From GCA-003244245 sp049673305 (lineage in GTDB: Bacteria; Actinomycetota; Actinomycetes; Mycobacteriales; Pseudonocardiaceae): 64,000 nt of DNA. Positions 8,972 to 16,914 of this stretch are shown in pieces. The stretch spans positions 1-64,000 of the forward strand of contig JBATXM010000150.1 in NCBI GenBank assembly GCA_049673305.1. Direction: 5' to 3'. How positions within the stretch are numbered: the first letter of the stretch is position 1; every line of letters starts with the position of its first letter. Under the pieces are notes generated by a model. It had not been told where the DNA came from. It ran no database searches and was given only the letters and a program-made list of their open reading frames with translations. A program made the position numbers and the translations under genes.

Positions 8972-10143
8972 CAAGCCTCGCCGTGCCGCAGCTCAACAGG
9001 CCCACGGCGCGGGCCAGCGCCCCGGGCCACATCCATGAGGTGGACCTGGTCCGGGTACTCACCTTCGCCGCCGTCATCGCGGTGCACACCGTGGCTACCA
9101 TCAATTCACCGAACAGCGTCCCAGCGGGCGGCGTCGCGATGCTGCTGCACTTCACCCGTGAGGCGTTCTTCGCTCTCACCGCTTTCGTGCTGGTGCACCG
9201 CTACCGCGACGGGCTGAGCGTCGTGCCATTCTGGCGACGGCGGTTCCGGCTGCTCGGGACGGCGTACGTGATCTGGTCGGTGATCTACAGTGGGCTGGCA
9301 CTGATCGCGGTGCCGCTGCCACCCACCGGAACACTCTCTGGGGCGCTGACCCAGCTCGGGCGCAACCTGCTCACCGGCACGGCGTGCTACCACCTGTACT
9401 TCCTGGTCGTCACGATGCAGTTCTACCTGCTGTTTCCGCTGTTCCTGCGGTTGCTGCTGTTCTTACGGGGCTCCCCAGAGCACCGGGGCTGGCACTGGTG
9501 GCTGCTGGGGATCAGCGCGGTCCTGCAGGTTGGCATCGACGCCGGGCTGCACGTCGCGCACCCGAGTGGGATAGCCGCACAGCTGATGGGCTACGACGGG
9601 TCGTTCGTGGGCAGCTACGTGTTCTACCTGGTGCTCGGCGGGGTAGCTGCATTGCACGCCGATCAGGTGCAGGCCTGGGTCCTCGGGCATCCGGCGGTTG
9701 TCCTCGGGGCGCTTGTCTTCACCGGTGCCGCGGCCGAGGGGTGGTACCTGAGGTCGGTGCGCTCCGGCAGCTCCCCAGTGCTCGCCTCCGACGTGTTCCA
9801 GCCAGTGATGGTGCCCTGGTGCGTGGCCGCGATGACGGCTTTGTTCGCCCTTGGCGTCGGGTGGGCGGCACGGTGGGGAACCGGCCCAGGGTCGCGGGCC
9901 GTCGAGATCGGGTCTAACCGTTCATTCGGGGTGTTCCTGGTGCATCCAATGGTGCTGTGGGCGTTGACGCTCGGCCCGTCGGCGTGGCTGTCCACGCACG
10001 TGTCCGCGCTCTGCTCGACCGTCATCACGATCGCCGCCACCATCGTGGCGTCGCTGCTGGTGGTCGAGGTGCTGCGGCGCAGCCCGCTGAGCATGGCACT
10101 CACCGGAAAGCGCCGCTTGCACCCTGCGCTGGGGGCGTTGTGA
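8968..10143 (+). CDS. Acyltransferase 3 family integral membrane protein
   Basis: About 391 residues with some ten hydrophobic segments. The opening HIHEVDLVRVLTFAAVIAVH carries the family's conserved Asp, Arg and His near the first membrane helix; these proteins O-acylate glycans or lipids using cytoplasmic acyl-CoA. FWRRRFRLLG and the later FGVFLVHPMV motif are typical. The GTG at 8968 is preferred because it overlaps the ligase stop (GTGA) and has GGGGGC upstream, although the frame also offers GTG 8947. Coupling to an acyl-CoA ligase fits a supply-and-transfer pair. Confidence 0.82.
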   Translation: MTSLAVPQLNRPTARASAPGHIHEVDLVRVLTFAAVIAVHTVATINSPNSVPAGGVAMLLHFTREAFFALTAFVLVHRYRDGLSVVPFWRRRFRLLGTAYVIWSVIYSGLALIAVPLPPTGTLSGALTQLGRNLLTGTACYHLYFLVVTMQFYLLFPLFLRLLLFLRGSPEHRGWHWWLLGISAVLQVGIDAGLHVAHPSGIAAQLMGYDGSFVGSYVFYLVLGGVAALHADQVQAWVLGHPAVVLGALVFTGAAAEGWYLRSVRSGSSPVLASDVFQPVMVPWCVAAMTALFALGVGWAARWGTGPGSRAVEIGSNRSFGVFLVHPMVLWALTLGPSAWLSTHVSALCSTVITIAATIVASLLVVEVLRRSPLSMALTGKRRLHPALGAL

Positions 10144-10541
10144 TGCGCAGCCAGCTGGACGTGTTCCACCTGTCGATCCCGGCCAGCGACCTGGAGGACG
10201 CACGGCGGTTCTACGTCGAAGGTCTGGGCTGCACGCTGGCCCGGCGCTACGCTGACCGCATCACCCTGAACTTCTTCGGCGACCAAGTAGTCTGCCACCT
10301 CTCCGACCGCATCGACGTCGCTCCCCAGCTTTACCCCAGGCACTTCGGGGTCACCTTCCGGGACCGGCGGGACTGGGAGCGGATACTCAACCGAGCCAGG
10401 GCGCACGACCTGCCATTCTTTGCCGACCCCTTCCGCCGCTTCGGCGACCAGCCCGAAGGACATGACGCGTTCGTGCTCCGAGATCCCTCGAATAACCTGC
10501 TGGAGTTCAAGCACTACGACAACCCCCACATGATGTACTAA
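10143..10541 (+). CDS. VOC superfamily protein (glyoxalase/dioxygenase-like)
   Basis: A 132-residue vicinal-oxygen-chelate protein. It starts at VFHLSIPASDLEDARRFYVEGLG, shows the metal-site His of FHLS, and ends in FVLRDPSNNLLEFKHY, which holds a conserved metal-ligand Glu. The central part has PQLYPRHFGVTF with a further His. The fold is shared by glyoxalases, dioxygenases and antibiotic-sequestering proteins, so the activity is open. Its ATG overlaps the acyltransferase stop as TGATG, so the three-gene operon is translationally coupled. Confidence 0.82.
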   Translation: MRSQLDVFHLSIPASDLEDARRFYVEGLGCTLARRYADRITLNFFGDQVVCHLSDRIDVAPQLYPRHFGVTFRDRRDWERILNRARAHDLPFFADPFRRFGDQPEGHDAFVLRDPSNNLLEFKHYDNPHMMY

Positions 10542-10572
10542 AGTGCATGCATGGGCACGTTGCGCTTCGGGC

Positions 10573-11259
10573 TCACCCCAGATCGGTGCCGAATGACTCA
10601 GCCGGGGCGTGGGTGAGTCGGTAGTGCAGCAGGGCAGCACTCTCTCGAACGATATAGCGGGCCTGGATGGTCCGGGTCGCCACGATTGGACCGCTGCGGG
10701 TGGGTGAGGTCCAGGTGGCCAACCCGAGGTCATCAGCCATCGTCCGAGCCCGCAACGAGTGCCAGGGATCACTGACGATCACTGCGGTGTGCCAGCCCGC
10801 ATGCCCTGCCCGAAAGGCCACCGCGCGCAGGCTCTCCAGGGTGTCCCGGCCCTCACCGATCGCCACCACGGCAGCCGGGGGAATCCCATAGAACATCAGG
10901 TAATTGCGGCCGGCCTCAGCCTCGGTGTAGCTGTCACCGGCGCGTCGACCACCGACCGTGACGATCACCGGCGCGACTCCGTCGCGCCACAGCCGCGCGG
11001 CGTGGTCCAACCGGGAGCCCAGCACCGCCGAGGGCGTTCCGTCGTACTGCGCCGCGCCTAGCACGATCACCACGTCGGCGGAGTCCCGGTCATCGACCCG
11101 AGCCACCTGCCACACCCGGAACATGGTGCCGCCGATGACCAGGGCACCCACCAGTACCGCACCGAGGACCAGCCGGACCAGCGCTGTACGCAGCACGGAC
11201 CGGGTCGGCCGGTAGCCCAATTGCCGGCTCAGCCGGCGCACACCCACCAAGTCAGCCAA
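10573..11259 (-). CDS. YdcF/SanA-like (DUF218) membrane protein
   Basis: A 228-residue protein with one N-terminal membrane helix (LVLGAVLVGALVIGGTMF) and a DUF218 domain. Family motifs are ADVVIVLGAAQYDGTPS, the VGG of VIVTVGGRRAGD, EGRDTLESL and VSDPWHSLRA. SanA-like proteins influence envelope integrity, but the biochemistry is unsettled. The frame begins with TTG at 11259, overlapping the glyS stop; GTG codons at 11247 and 11241 are equally possible because no ribosome binding site stands out. It is likely cotranscribed with glyS. Confidence 0.82.
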   Translation of the reverse strand: MADLVGVRRLSRQLGYRPTRSVLRTALVRLVLGAVLVGALVIGGTMFRVWQVARVDDRDSADVVIVLGAAQYDGTPSAVLGSRLDHAARLWRDGVAPVIVTVGGRRAGDSYTEAEAGRNYLMFYGIPPAAVVAIGEGRDTLESLRAVAFRAGHAGWHTAVIVSDPWHSLRARTMADDLGLATWTSPTRSGPIVATRTIQARYIVRESAALLHYRLTHAPAESFGTDLG

Positions 11260-12637
11260 GCAAGCGAGTCGCGAGATAGGACTCGACCTGATCCATCGCG
11301 ACCCGCTCCTGAGCCATGGTGTCCCGTTCCCGCACTGTCACCGCATGGTCGGCCAGCGAGTCAAAGTCCACCGTCACGCAGAACGGCGTGCCGATCTCGT
11401 CCTGCCGGCGGTACCGGCGGCCGATGGCGCCCGCGTCATCGAAGTCGACATTCCACTGCCGCCGTAGCGCGGCGGCGAGATCCCGGGCCTTGGGGGAAAG
11501 GTCGGCGTTGCGCGAGAGTGGCAGCACAGCGGCCTTCACCGGGGCGAGCCGCCGGTCCAGCCTGAGCACCACGCGGCGATCCACCCCGCCTTTGGCGTTG
11601 GGTGCCTCATCCTCCGCGTAGGCCTCCAGCAGGAACGCCATCATCGGACGGCCGACGCCAGCGGCGGGCTCAATCGCGTAGGGCCGGTAGCGGGAGTCAG
11701 TGGCCTGGTCGTAGTAGGACAGGTCGACTCCGGAGTGGTTGGAGTGTGTGGTGAGGTCGAAGTCAGTGCGGTTGGCGATGCCTTCCAGCTCGCCCCATTC
11801 CTGGCCGGAGGAGAAGCCGAACCGGTACTCCACGTCCACGGTTCGCTTGGAGTAGTGCGAGAGCTTCTCCTTGGGGTGCTCGTAGTGCCGCAGATTCTCC
11901 CGGTCGATGCCTAGATCAACGTACCATTCGGTCCGGGTGTCGATCCAGTACTGGTGCCACTGCTCGTCGGTGCCCGGCTCGACAAAGAACTCCATCTCCA
12001 TCTGTTCGAACTCGCGGGTGCGGAAGATGAAGTTACCCGGGGTGATCTCATTGCGGAAGCTCTTGCCGATCTGCGCGATACCGAACGGCGGCTTCTTGCG
12101 GGCGGACATCACAACATTCTGGAAATTGACGAAGATGCCCTGTGCGGTCTCCGGGCGCAGGTAATGCAACCCGTCCTCGGACTCCACTGGACCAAGGTGC
12201 GTCTTGAGCATCATGTTGAACTCGCGCGGCTGGGTGTATTCGCCTCGGGTACCACAGTTCGGGCACGGAATGTCTGACAGATCGCCTTCCAGGACGTCCT
12301 TGCCGGTTCGCTCGGTGTAGTCCTCGGCGAGCTGATCAGCCCGGAATCGCTTGTGGCAGCTCTGGCACTCCACCAGTGGGTCGTGAAAGGCCTGCACGTG
12401 ACCGGAGGCGACCCACACCTGGCGGGGCAGGATCACCGACGAGTCCAAGCCGACGACGTCATCTCGGCCGGTTACCATCGCCCGCCACCACAGGCGCTTG
12501 ACGTTCTCCTTGAGTTCCACGCCGAGCGGGCCGTAGTCCCAGGCCGATCTGGTTCCGCCGTAGATCTCCCCACTCGGGAACACGAAGCCACGGCGCTTGC
12601 ACAGGCTGACAACGGTCTCGATGCGATCCGTGGACAC
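11252..12637 (-). CDS. glyS: Glycyl-tRNA synthetase (class II, dimeric type)
   Basis: Charges tRNA-Gly. The 461-residue protein has the opening LCKRRGFVFPSGEIYGG, motif 2 (EFEQMEMEFF), the zinc-like knuckles CQSCHKRF and CPNCGTRGEYTQ, the motif 3 region around EPAAGVGR, and a C-terminal anticodon-binding domain ending at about residue 460. The GTG start at 12637 has AGGAGCC upstream. As in M. tuberculosis (Rv2357c), the smtB-zur pair diverges from it. Confidence 0.97.
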   Translation of the reverse strand: MSTDRIETVVSLCKRRGFVFPSGEIYGGTRSAWDYGPLGVELKENVKRLWWRAMVTGRDDVVGLDSSVILPRQVWVASGHVQAFHDPLVECQSCHKRFRADQLAEDYTERTGKDVLEGDLSDIPCPNCGTRGEYTQPREFNMMLKTHLGPVESEDGLHYLRPETAQGIFVNFQNVVMSARKKPPFGIAQIGKSFRNEITPGNFIFRTREFEQMEMEFFVEPGTDEQWHQYWIDTRTEWYVDLGIDRENLRHYEHPKEKLSHYSKRTVDVEYRFGFSSGQEWGELEGIANRTDFDLTTHSNHSGVDLSYYDQATDSRYRPYAIEPAAGVGRPMMAFLLEAYAEDEAPNAKGGVDRRVVLRLDRRLAPVKAAVLPLSRNADLSPKARDLAAALRRQWNVDFDDAGAIGRRYRRQDEIGTPFCVTVDFDSLADHAVTVRERDTMAQERVAMDQVESYLATRLLG

Positions 12638-12809
12638 TGAGGCTCCTGGTGGGTCGTTGCTCCGGTCGTGCTCACATTAGCGATCGTCGGATCCGAACCC
12701 CCGATCGGCGTCGAGCGCAAGCAGTCTGCCCATGGTCCGAGACGAACCGGCGCCTACCATGGCCGGCGGATCAGCATCGCCGATCGAGCGAGGAAGCGAG
12801 GCAGCCGGC

Positions 12810-13184
12810 ATGGCGGGTGTCACCGCGGACGCAGTACCGGACCCGGCCGTCGACGACGAGCATTCGCCTGGGCGACCTGCTCCCGCTCTGGCGGTGACCC
12901 GCCCTCGGACGACCCTGGCGGCGGCTGGCGAGCTGCTGCGAGCGCTGTCCGCACCGGTGCGGATCGCCATCGTACTGCAGCTGCGCGAGGGCGAGCGCTG
13001 CGTGCATGAGCTGGTCGACGCGCTGGGCGTCACCCAGCCATTGATCAGCCAACACCTGCGGGTGCTCAAATCCGCCGGGGTGGTGGACGGCGAGCGGCAC
13101 GGTCGGGAAGTCGTTTACCGGCTGGTCGACGAGCACTTGTCGCACATCGTGGTGGATGCCGTCACGCACGTGGAGGAGGAATGA
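12810..13184 (+). CDS. smtB: ArsR/SmtB-family zinc-responsive repressor
   Basis: A 124-residue winged-helix regulator, syntenic with M. tuberculosis Rv2358. The helix-turn-helix lies in VTQPLISQHLRVLKSAGVV. The C-terminal helix carries D-x-H-(10)-H-x-x-E, the alpha-5 zinc site of SmtB/CzrA proteins, so zinc should release it from DNA. ATG 12810 is chosen over an in-frame start at 12732 because GAGG stands eight bases upstream and the extra 26 residues look unconserved. The stop overlaps zur as ATGA. In mycobacteria this repressor controls the smtB-zur operon itself. Confidence 0.9.
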   Translation: MAGVTADAVPDPAVDDEHSPGRPAPALAVTRPRTTLAAAGELLRALSAPVRIAIVLQLREGERCVHELVDALGVTQPLISQHLRVLKSAGVVDGERHGREVVYRLVDEHLSHIVVDAVTHVEEE

Positions 13185-13597
13185 GCACCCCGCGTCCAGT
13201 CGAGCCGGTACAGCGGTTGCGCTCTACCCGGCAGCGGACTGCGGTGTCCAGGCTGCTTGACGACACCGACGGTTTCCGGTCCGCCCAGGAGATCCATGAG
13301 AAGTTGCGCGGCCGAGGCGAGGGCATCGGCTTGACCACGGTGTACCGCACCCTGCAGACGTTGGCCGAGGCCGGTGAGATCGACGTGCTACGGACCGCCA
13401 GCGGCGAGGCACTCTACCGGCGTTGCTCGGCGCATCACCATCACCACCTGGTGTGCCGGCACTGTGGGCGCACGGTGGAGGTCGAGGGGCCGACCGTAGA
13501 GCTGTGGGCCGAGAAGGTGGCTGACGACCACGGCTTCACCGACATCGACCACACCATAGAGATCTCCGGCCGCTGCGCCGACTGCACGCGGACCTGA
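13181..13597 (+). CDS. zur: Zinc uptake regulator Zur (FurB)
   Basis: A 138-residue Fur-family repressor of zinc acquisition and zinc-independent ribosomal protein genes. The N-terminal winged helix includes IGLTTVYRTLQTLAEAGEID. The sensor region holds the His-rich SAHHHHHLVC, the structural Cys pairs CRHC and CADC, and DIDHTIEISG. It overlaps smtB by four bases, so the two zinc sensors are made together, one repressing under excess and the other relieved by it. Confidence 0.93.
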   Translation: MSTPRPVEPVQRLRSTRQRTAVSRLLDDTDGFRSAQEIHEKLRGRGEGIGLTTVYRTLQTLAEAGEIDVLRTASGEALYRRCSAHHHHHLVCRHCGRTVEVEGPTVELWAEKVADDHGFTDIDHTIEISGRCADCTRT

Positions 13598-13640
13598 AAA
13601 TTAGTCCGGAAAACCGGCCCGGAAAACCGGCACAGTGGCC
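13590..13640. terminator. Likely bidirectional terminator between zur and the Rv2360c-like gene
   Basis: The convergent gap contains two adjacent copies of CCGGAAAACCGG (about 13607-13629). They can pair within each copy or with one another to give a GC-rich hairpin with A/T-rich loops. No gene fits here and the two flanking genes converge, so termination is the simplest reading. Confidence 0.45.
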
Positions 13641-13641
13641 A

Positions 13642-14067
13642 TCACGTGACGAGCAGCTCGCCACGCATCTGGGAGGCGGCAGACACCACCAGCATGAGTA
13701 GGGTGCCCAGCGCCACGGTGCTCAAGCCGGCGGCCGGGAATGCGTAACGCAGCGTCACATCGGCGCCGCGTTCGGTGCGGACCAGACCCAGGGTACCGAA
13801 CAGGCCCCGCCCGGCCCGGGTGGCGACCCGCTCGGCCAACTCACCGTCGTCAACAACATCCCAGGCGACCACGCAGGTCAGACTGAGCATCACCAGGCCC
13901 TCCAGGAGTTCCACCGCCTGCACTGCGCAGGGCACCTCGGAGTGCCGGAAGCTCAGCGAACCGTCGTCGTCCACCGTGACGTCCTGGTAGCACTCCAGGG
14001 CTGTCCGGGCGGCATTGAGCAACTCCCGGGTGCAGGCAAGGCTCGCCGCACCCTCGTCGTGGCTCAC
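13642..14067 (-). CDS. Conserved actinobacterial protein (Rv2360c-like)
   Basis: A 141-residue protein of unknown function that occupies the same place as Rv2360c in M. tuberculosis, between zur and uppS. The middle holds VQAVELLEGLVMLSLTCVVAWDVVDD and the C-terminus a hydrophobic stretch (LSTVALGTLLMLVVSAA) that may be membrane-associated. ATG 14067 overlaps the stop of uppS as ATGA, so it is translationally coupled to it. No catalytic motif is seen. Confidence 0.8.
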   Translation of the reverse strand: MSHDEGAASLACTRELLNAARTALECYQDVTVDDDGSLSFRHSEVPCAVQAVELLEGLVMLSLTCVVAWDVVDDGELAERVATRAGRGLFGTLGLVRTERGADVTLRYAFPAAGLSTVALGTLLMLVVSAASQMRGELLVT

Positions 14068-14849
14068 TGGATGATCCTCCTGGCGGTTGAGGTGTCGATG
14101 GCACGGCCGAACCGGCGGTTACGGGCGGCGTAGGCCTCGCAGGCCCGCCAGAGATCCCGGCGGTCCAGGTCGGGAAACAGGACGTCCTGGAACACCAGCT
14201 CCGCGTAGGCAGCCTGCCAGATGAGGAAGTTGGAGATGCGCTGCTCCCCCGAGGGCCGCAGGAACAGATCGACATCGGGCATGTCCGGCTCGTCCAGGTA
14301 TCGGGCCAGCATCCGTTCGTCGACCTGCTCCGGGTCGATCTCACCGCGGGCCACCCGGCGAGCCACCTCACGCGCCGCGTCGGCGATCTCAGCGCGACCA
14401 CCGTAGTTCACGCACATGGTCAGGGTCATCACGTCGTTGGCTGCGGTCAGCTCCTCGGCGACTTCGAGCTCCCGGATCACGCTGCGCCACAACCGAGGGC
14501 GACGCCCAGCCCAGCGCACCCGCACGCCCATCTCATGCATCTGGTCCCGGCGGCGGCGGATGACGTCGCGGTTGAAGCCCATCAGGAAGCGAATCTCCTC
14601 AGGGCTGCGTCGCCAGTTCTCCGTGGAGAACGCATAAGCGGACAGCCACTGCACGCCCAGCTCGATGCAGCCAGACACGACGTCCATAAGCACGGCCTCA
14701 CCTTGGCGGTGGCCCTCGGTACGGGGCAGCCCGCGCCGCTGCGCCCACCGTCCGTTGCCATCCATCACCAGCGCCACGTGCCGGGGCACCCGCTCAGGAG
14801 GTATCACCGGTGGCCGAGCTCCGGAGGGATGCGGATCGGGTGCGCGCAC
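14064..14849 (-). CDS. uppS: Undecaprenyl/decaprenyl diphosphate synthase (cis-prenyltransferase)
   Basis: Makes the long-chain polyprenyl diphosphate carrier for peptidoglycan and arabinogalactan. HVALVMDGNGRWA holds the catalytic Asp, and GHRQGEAVL, SAYAFSTENWRRSPEE and the C-terminal PDVDLFLRPSGEQRISNF substrate-binding box all match. The open frame runs far upstream in antisense of recO. GTG 14849 (RAPDPHPSGARPP follows) gives 261 residues and resembles the N-terminus of relatives; GTG 14807 is the shorter option. Either way the gene starts inside recO, an overlap of up to 56 bases. Confidence 0.9.
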   Translation of the reverse strand: MRAPDPHPSGARPPVIPPERVPRHVALVMDGNGRWAQRRGLPRTEGHRQGEAVLMDVVSGCIELGVQWLSAYAFSTENWRRSPEEIRFLMGFNRDVIRRRRDQMHEMGVRVRWAGRRPRLWRSVIRELEVAEELTAANDVMTLTMCVNYGGRAEIADAAREVARRVARGEIDPEQVDERMLARYLDEPDMPDVDLFLRPSGEQRISNFLIWQAAYAELVFQDVLFPDLDRRDLWRACEAYAARNRRFGRAIDTSTARRIIQ

Positions 14850-15606
14850 GGGGGCCCATACTGCCGCTTGGCGGGACGGAACGTTCGACCAGGGGCAGGG
14901 AGCGGAGTTGACGTTCGAGGTGCCATTGCAGGTGGGCGGCGACCAGGCCGCTGCCCTCCCGGGAGATGGCGGCTGGGGAGCGCTCGGCGATCTGCCAATC
15001 CCCGCGCACCAAGGCGTCGAGCAGCTCCAGGGTCTGCGCGGACGGGGTAGCCGCACCGGCCGGACGGCACCCGGGGCAGACCACACCCCCGGCGGGAACG
15101 CTGAACGCCCGGTGCGGTCCCGGTATCCCGCATCGGGCGCATTCGGTCAGCGCAGGCGCCCATCCGGCGGCGGCCATCGCGCGCAGCAGGAAAGCGTCAA
15201 GCACCAGGGAGGTTTGCCGCTGCCCGTCGGCCAGCGCCCGGAGCGCACCGACGACCAGCAAATACAGCCGCAGTACCGGTTCACCCTCGGCGCCAGCCAG
15301 CCGCTCGGCGGTCTCCAGCACCGCACAGCCGGTGGTGTAGCGGCCGTAGTCACCGACCAGCCGGGAACCGAAGCCGTCGACCGTTTCGACCTGGGTGATG
15401 ACGTCCAGTGTCCGCCCCCGGTAGAACTGCACGTCGACGTGCCCGAACGGCTCCAGCCGCGCACCGAATCTCGAGGAGGTGCGCCGCACGCCCTTGGCCA
15501 CTGCGCGCACCGGCCCGTTGCGGCGGGTCAGCAGTGTGATGATGCGGTCAGCCTCACCCAACTTCTGCACCCGCAGCACGACCCCGGTATCGCGGTACAG
15601 GTTCAT
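14794..15606 (-). CDS. recO: DNA repair protein RecO
   Basis: Loads RecA onto SSB-coated single strands in RecFOR recombination. The 270-residue protein shows the OB-fold start MNLYRDTGVVLRVQKLGEADRI, followed by TLLTRRNGPVRAVAKGVRR, then helices, and a zinc knuckle CARCGIPG...CPGC in the C-terminal third. It lies nine bases downstream of era; M. tuberculosis has amiA2 between them, missing here. Confidence 0.93.
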   Translation of the reverse strand: MNLYRDTGVVLRVQKLGEADRIITLLTRRNGPVRAVAKGVRRTSSRFGARLEPFGHVDVQFYRGRTLDVITQVETVDGFGSRLVGDYGRYTTGCAVLETAERLAGAEGEPVLRLYLLVVGALRALADGQRQTSLVLDAFLLRAMAAAGWAPALTECARCGIPGPHRAFSVPAGGVVCPGCRPAGAATPSAQTLELLDALVRGDWQIAERSPAAISREGSGLVAAHLQWHLERQLRSLPLVERSVPPSGSMGPRARTRSASLRSSATGDTS

Positions 15607-15615
15607 CCGGCCATC

Positions 15616-16557
15616 CTAGAAACCCAGCCGACGCAGCTGCTGGGGATTACGTTGCCAGTCTTTGGCGACTTTCACGTGCAGATCCAGGTACACCGAGGTG
15701 CCCAGCAGGGCCTCGATGTGCGCCCGCGCCCGGCTGCCGACCTCCTTGAGCCGCTGGCCGCCGCGTCCGATCACGATCGCCTTCTGGCTGTCGCGCTCGA
15801 CGTAGAGGTTCACGTAGACATCAAGCAGGCCAGCTCGTCCCTCCCTCGGGTTCATTTCCTCCACCACGACGGCCAGCGAGTGCGGCAGCTCGTCGTGCAC
15901 GCCCTCCAACGCCGCCTCCCGGACCAGCTCAGCGACCAGAGTCCGCTCCGGTTCGTCGGTGAGCTCTCCACTGGGGTACAGCGGTGGCGATTCCGGCATC
16001 CGGGCCAACAGCAGGTCAGCGAGCAGCCGCACCTGGAAGCCATCGACCGCGGATACCGGCACCAGCTCAGCGAACTCCCCGAAGCCGGCCGAGCGCGCCA
16101 GGTCAGCCAGTCCGACGAGCTGCTCGGCCACTCGCTGCGGGGTCACCAGGTCGGTCTTGGTCACGATGCCGAACACCGGGGTGCGCCGGGCCAACGCGGC
16201 CAGCTCACCGGCGATGAACCGGTCCCCGGTCCCGATCGCGGCATCGGCGGGCACACAGAAACCAATCGTGTCCACCTCGGACCAGGTCGAGCGCACCAAG
16301 CTGTTGAGCCGTTGGCCAAGCAGCGTGCGGGGCCGGTGCAGGCCGGGCGTGTCCACCAGCACGAGCTGCCCGTGGGGCTGGTGCACGATTCCCCGGATGG
16401 TGTGCCGGGTGGTCTGCGGCCGGCTGGAGGTGATCGCCACCTTCTGACCCACCAGCGAATTGGTCAACGTTGACTTACCGACGTTGGGCCTACCTACCAG
16501 GCAGGCAAACCCAGCCCGGAACGGCCCTTCGGGGTGCTGGACGACATCCTGGGCCAC
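15616..16557 (-). CDS. era: GTPase Era
   Basis: Ribosome assembly GTPase that binds the 3' end of 16S rRNA. G1 is GRPNVGKST (about residue 22), G3 is VDTPGLH, G4 is TKTD, and the KH RNA-binding domain holds VIGRGGQRLKEVG near residue 265. The length of 313 is normal. It follows the cytidine deaminase-like gene by three bases, in the conserved phoH-ybeY-CBS-era-recO run. Confidence 0.96.
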   Translation of the reverse strand: MAQDVVQHPEGPFRAGFACLVGRPNVGKSTLTNSLVGQKVAITSSRPQTTRHTIRGIVHQPHGQLVLVDTPGLHRPRTLLGQRLNSLVRSTWSEVDTIGFCVPADAAIGTGDRFIAGELAALARRTPVFGIVTKTDLVTPQRVAEQLVGLADLARSAGFGEFAELVPVSAVDGFQVRLLADLLLARMPESPPLYPSGELTDEPERTLVAELVREAALEGVHDELPHSLAVVVEEMNPREGRAGLLDVYVNLYVERDSQKAIVIGRGGQRLKEVGSRARAHIEALLGTSVYLDLHVKVAKDWQRNPQQLRRLGF

Positions 16558-16560
16558 GTC

Positions 16561-16914
16561 TTACCCCGCCGCACGCAGAACGTCGCGGACGTTGCCACGC
16601 TGGTCGGCCACCAGCACCGGGGCAGCTGGCCCGAGCTCATGAGCTGCGGCCAGCGAGGCGGCATCCACCGATCCCGACCCCGACACCACCGCAACCGCCT
16701 CCAAACCGGTCGCCCCGCTGGCCACCGCCGCAGCCACCGCAGCCTGCAGCGCGGTCAGCGCCAGTGAGGGCAGCGCGACTGTGACGCCGATGTAGGTTCG
16801 TCCGTCAGTGTCCCGCACCGCGGCACCTTCCTGGGCGCCGGTGCGAGCTTGCGCTGAGCGTGCCAGCGTCACCATCTTGGCGTCCTCGGGGTCGAGGTCG
16901 GTGGTCTCAAGCAC
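16561..16914 (-). CDS. Cytidine deaminase-like protein lacking the zinc site (Rv2365c-like)
   Basis: A 117-residue protein in the position of Rv2365c. LDPEDAKMVTLARSAQARTGA and DGRTYIGVTVALPSLALTALQAAVAAA match the overall pattern of small cytidine deaminases. However, the zinc-binding HAE or CAE is replaced by LTALQAA and no PCxxC follows, so catalysis by the usual mechanism is unlikely. GTG 16914 overlaps the end of the CBS gene by eight bases. Possibly a structural partner or RNA-related protein; the role is unknown. Confidence 0.78.
   Translation of the reverse strand: MLETTDLDPEDAKMVTLARSAQARTGAQEGAAVRDTDGRTYIGVTVALPSLALTALQAAVAAAVASGATGLEAVAVVSGSGSVDAASLAAAHELGPAAPVLVADQRGNVRDVLRAAG

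Noticed and set aside
14665..16473. 602-codon frame on the + strand opposite uppS, recO and era
   Set aside because: Low-complexity antisense shadow of three well-supported genes.
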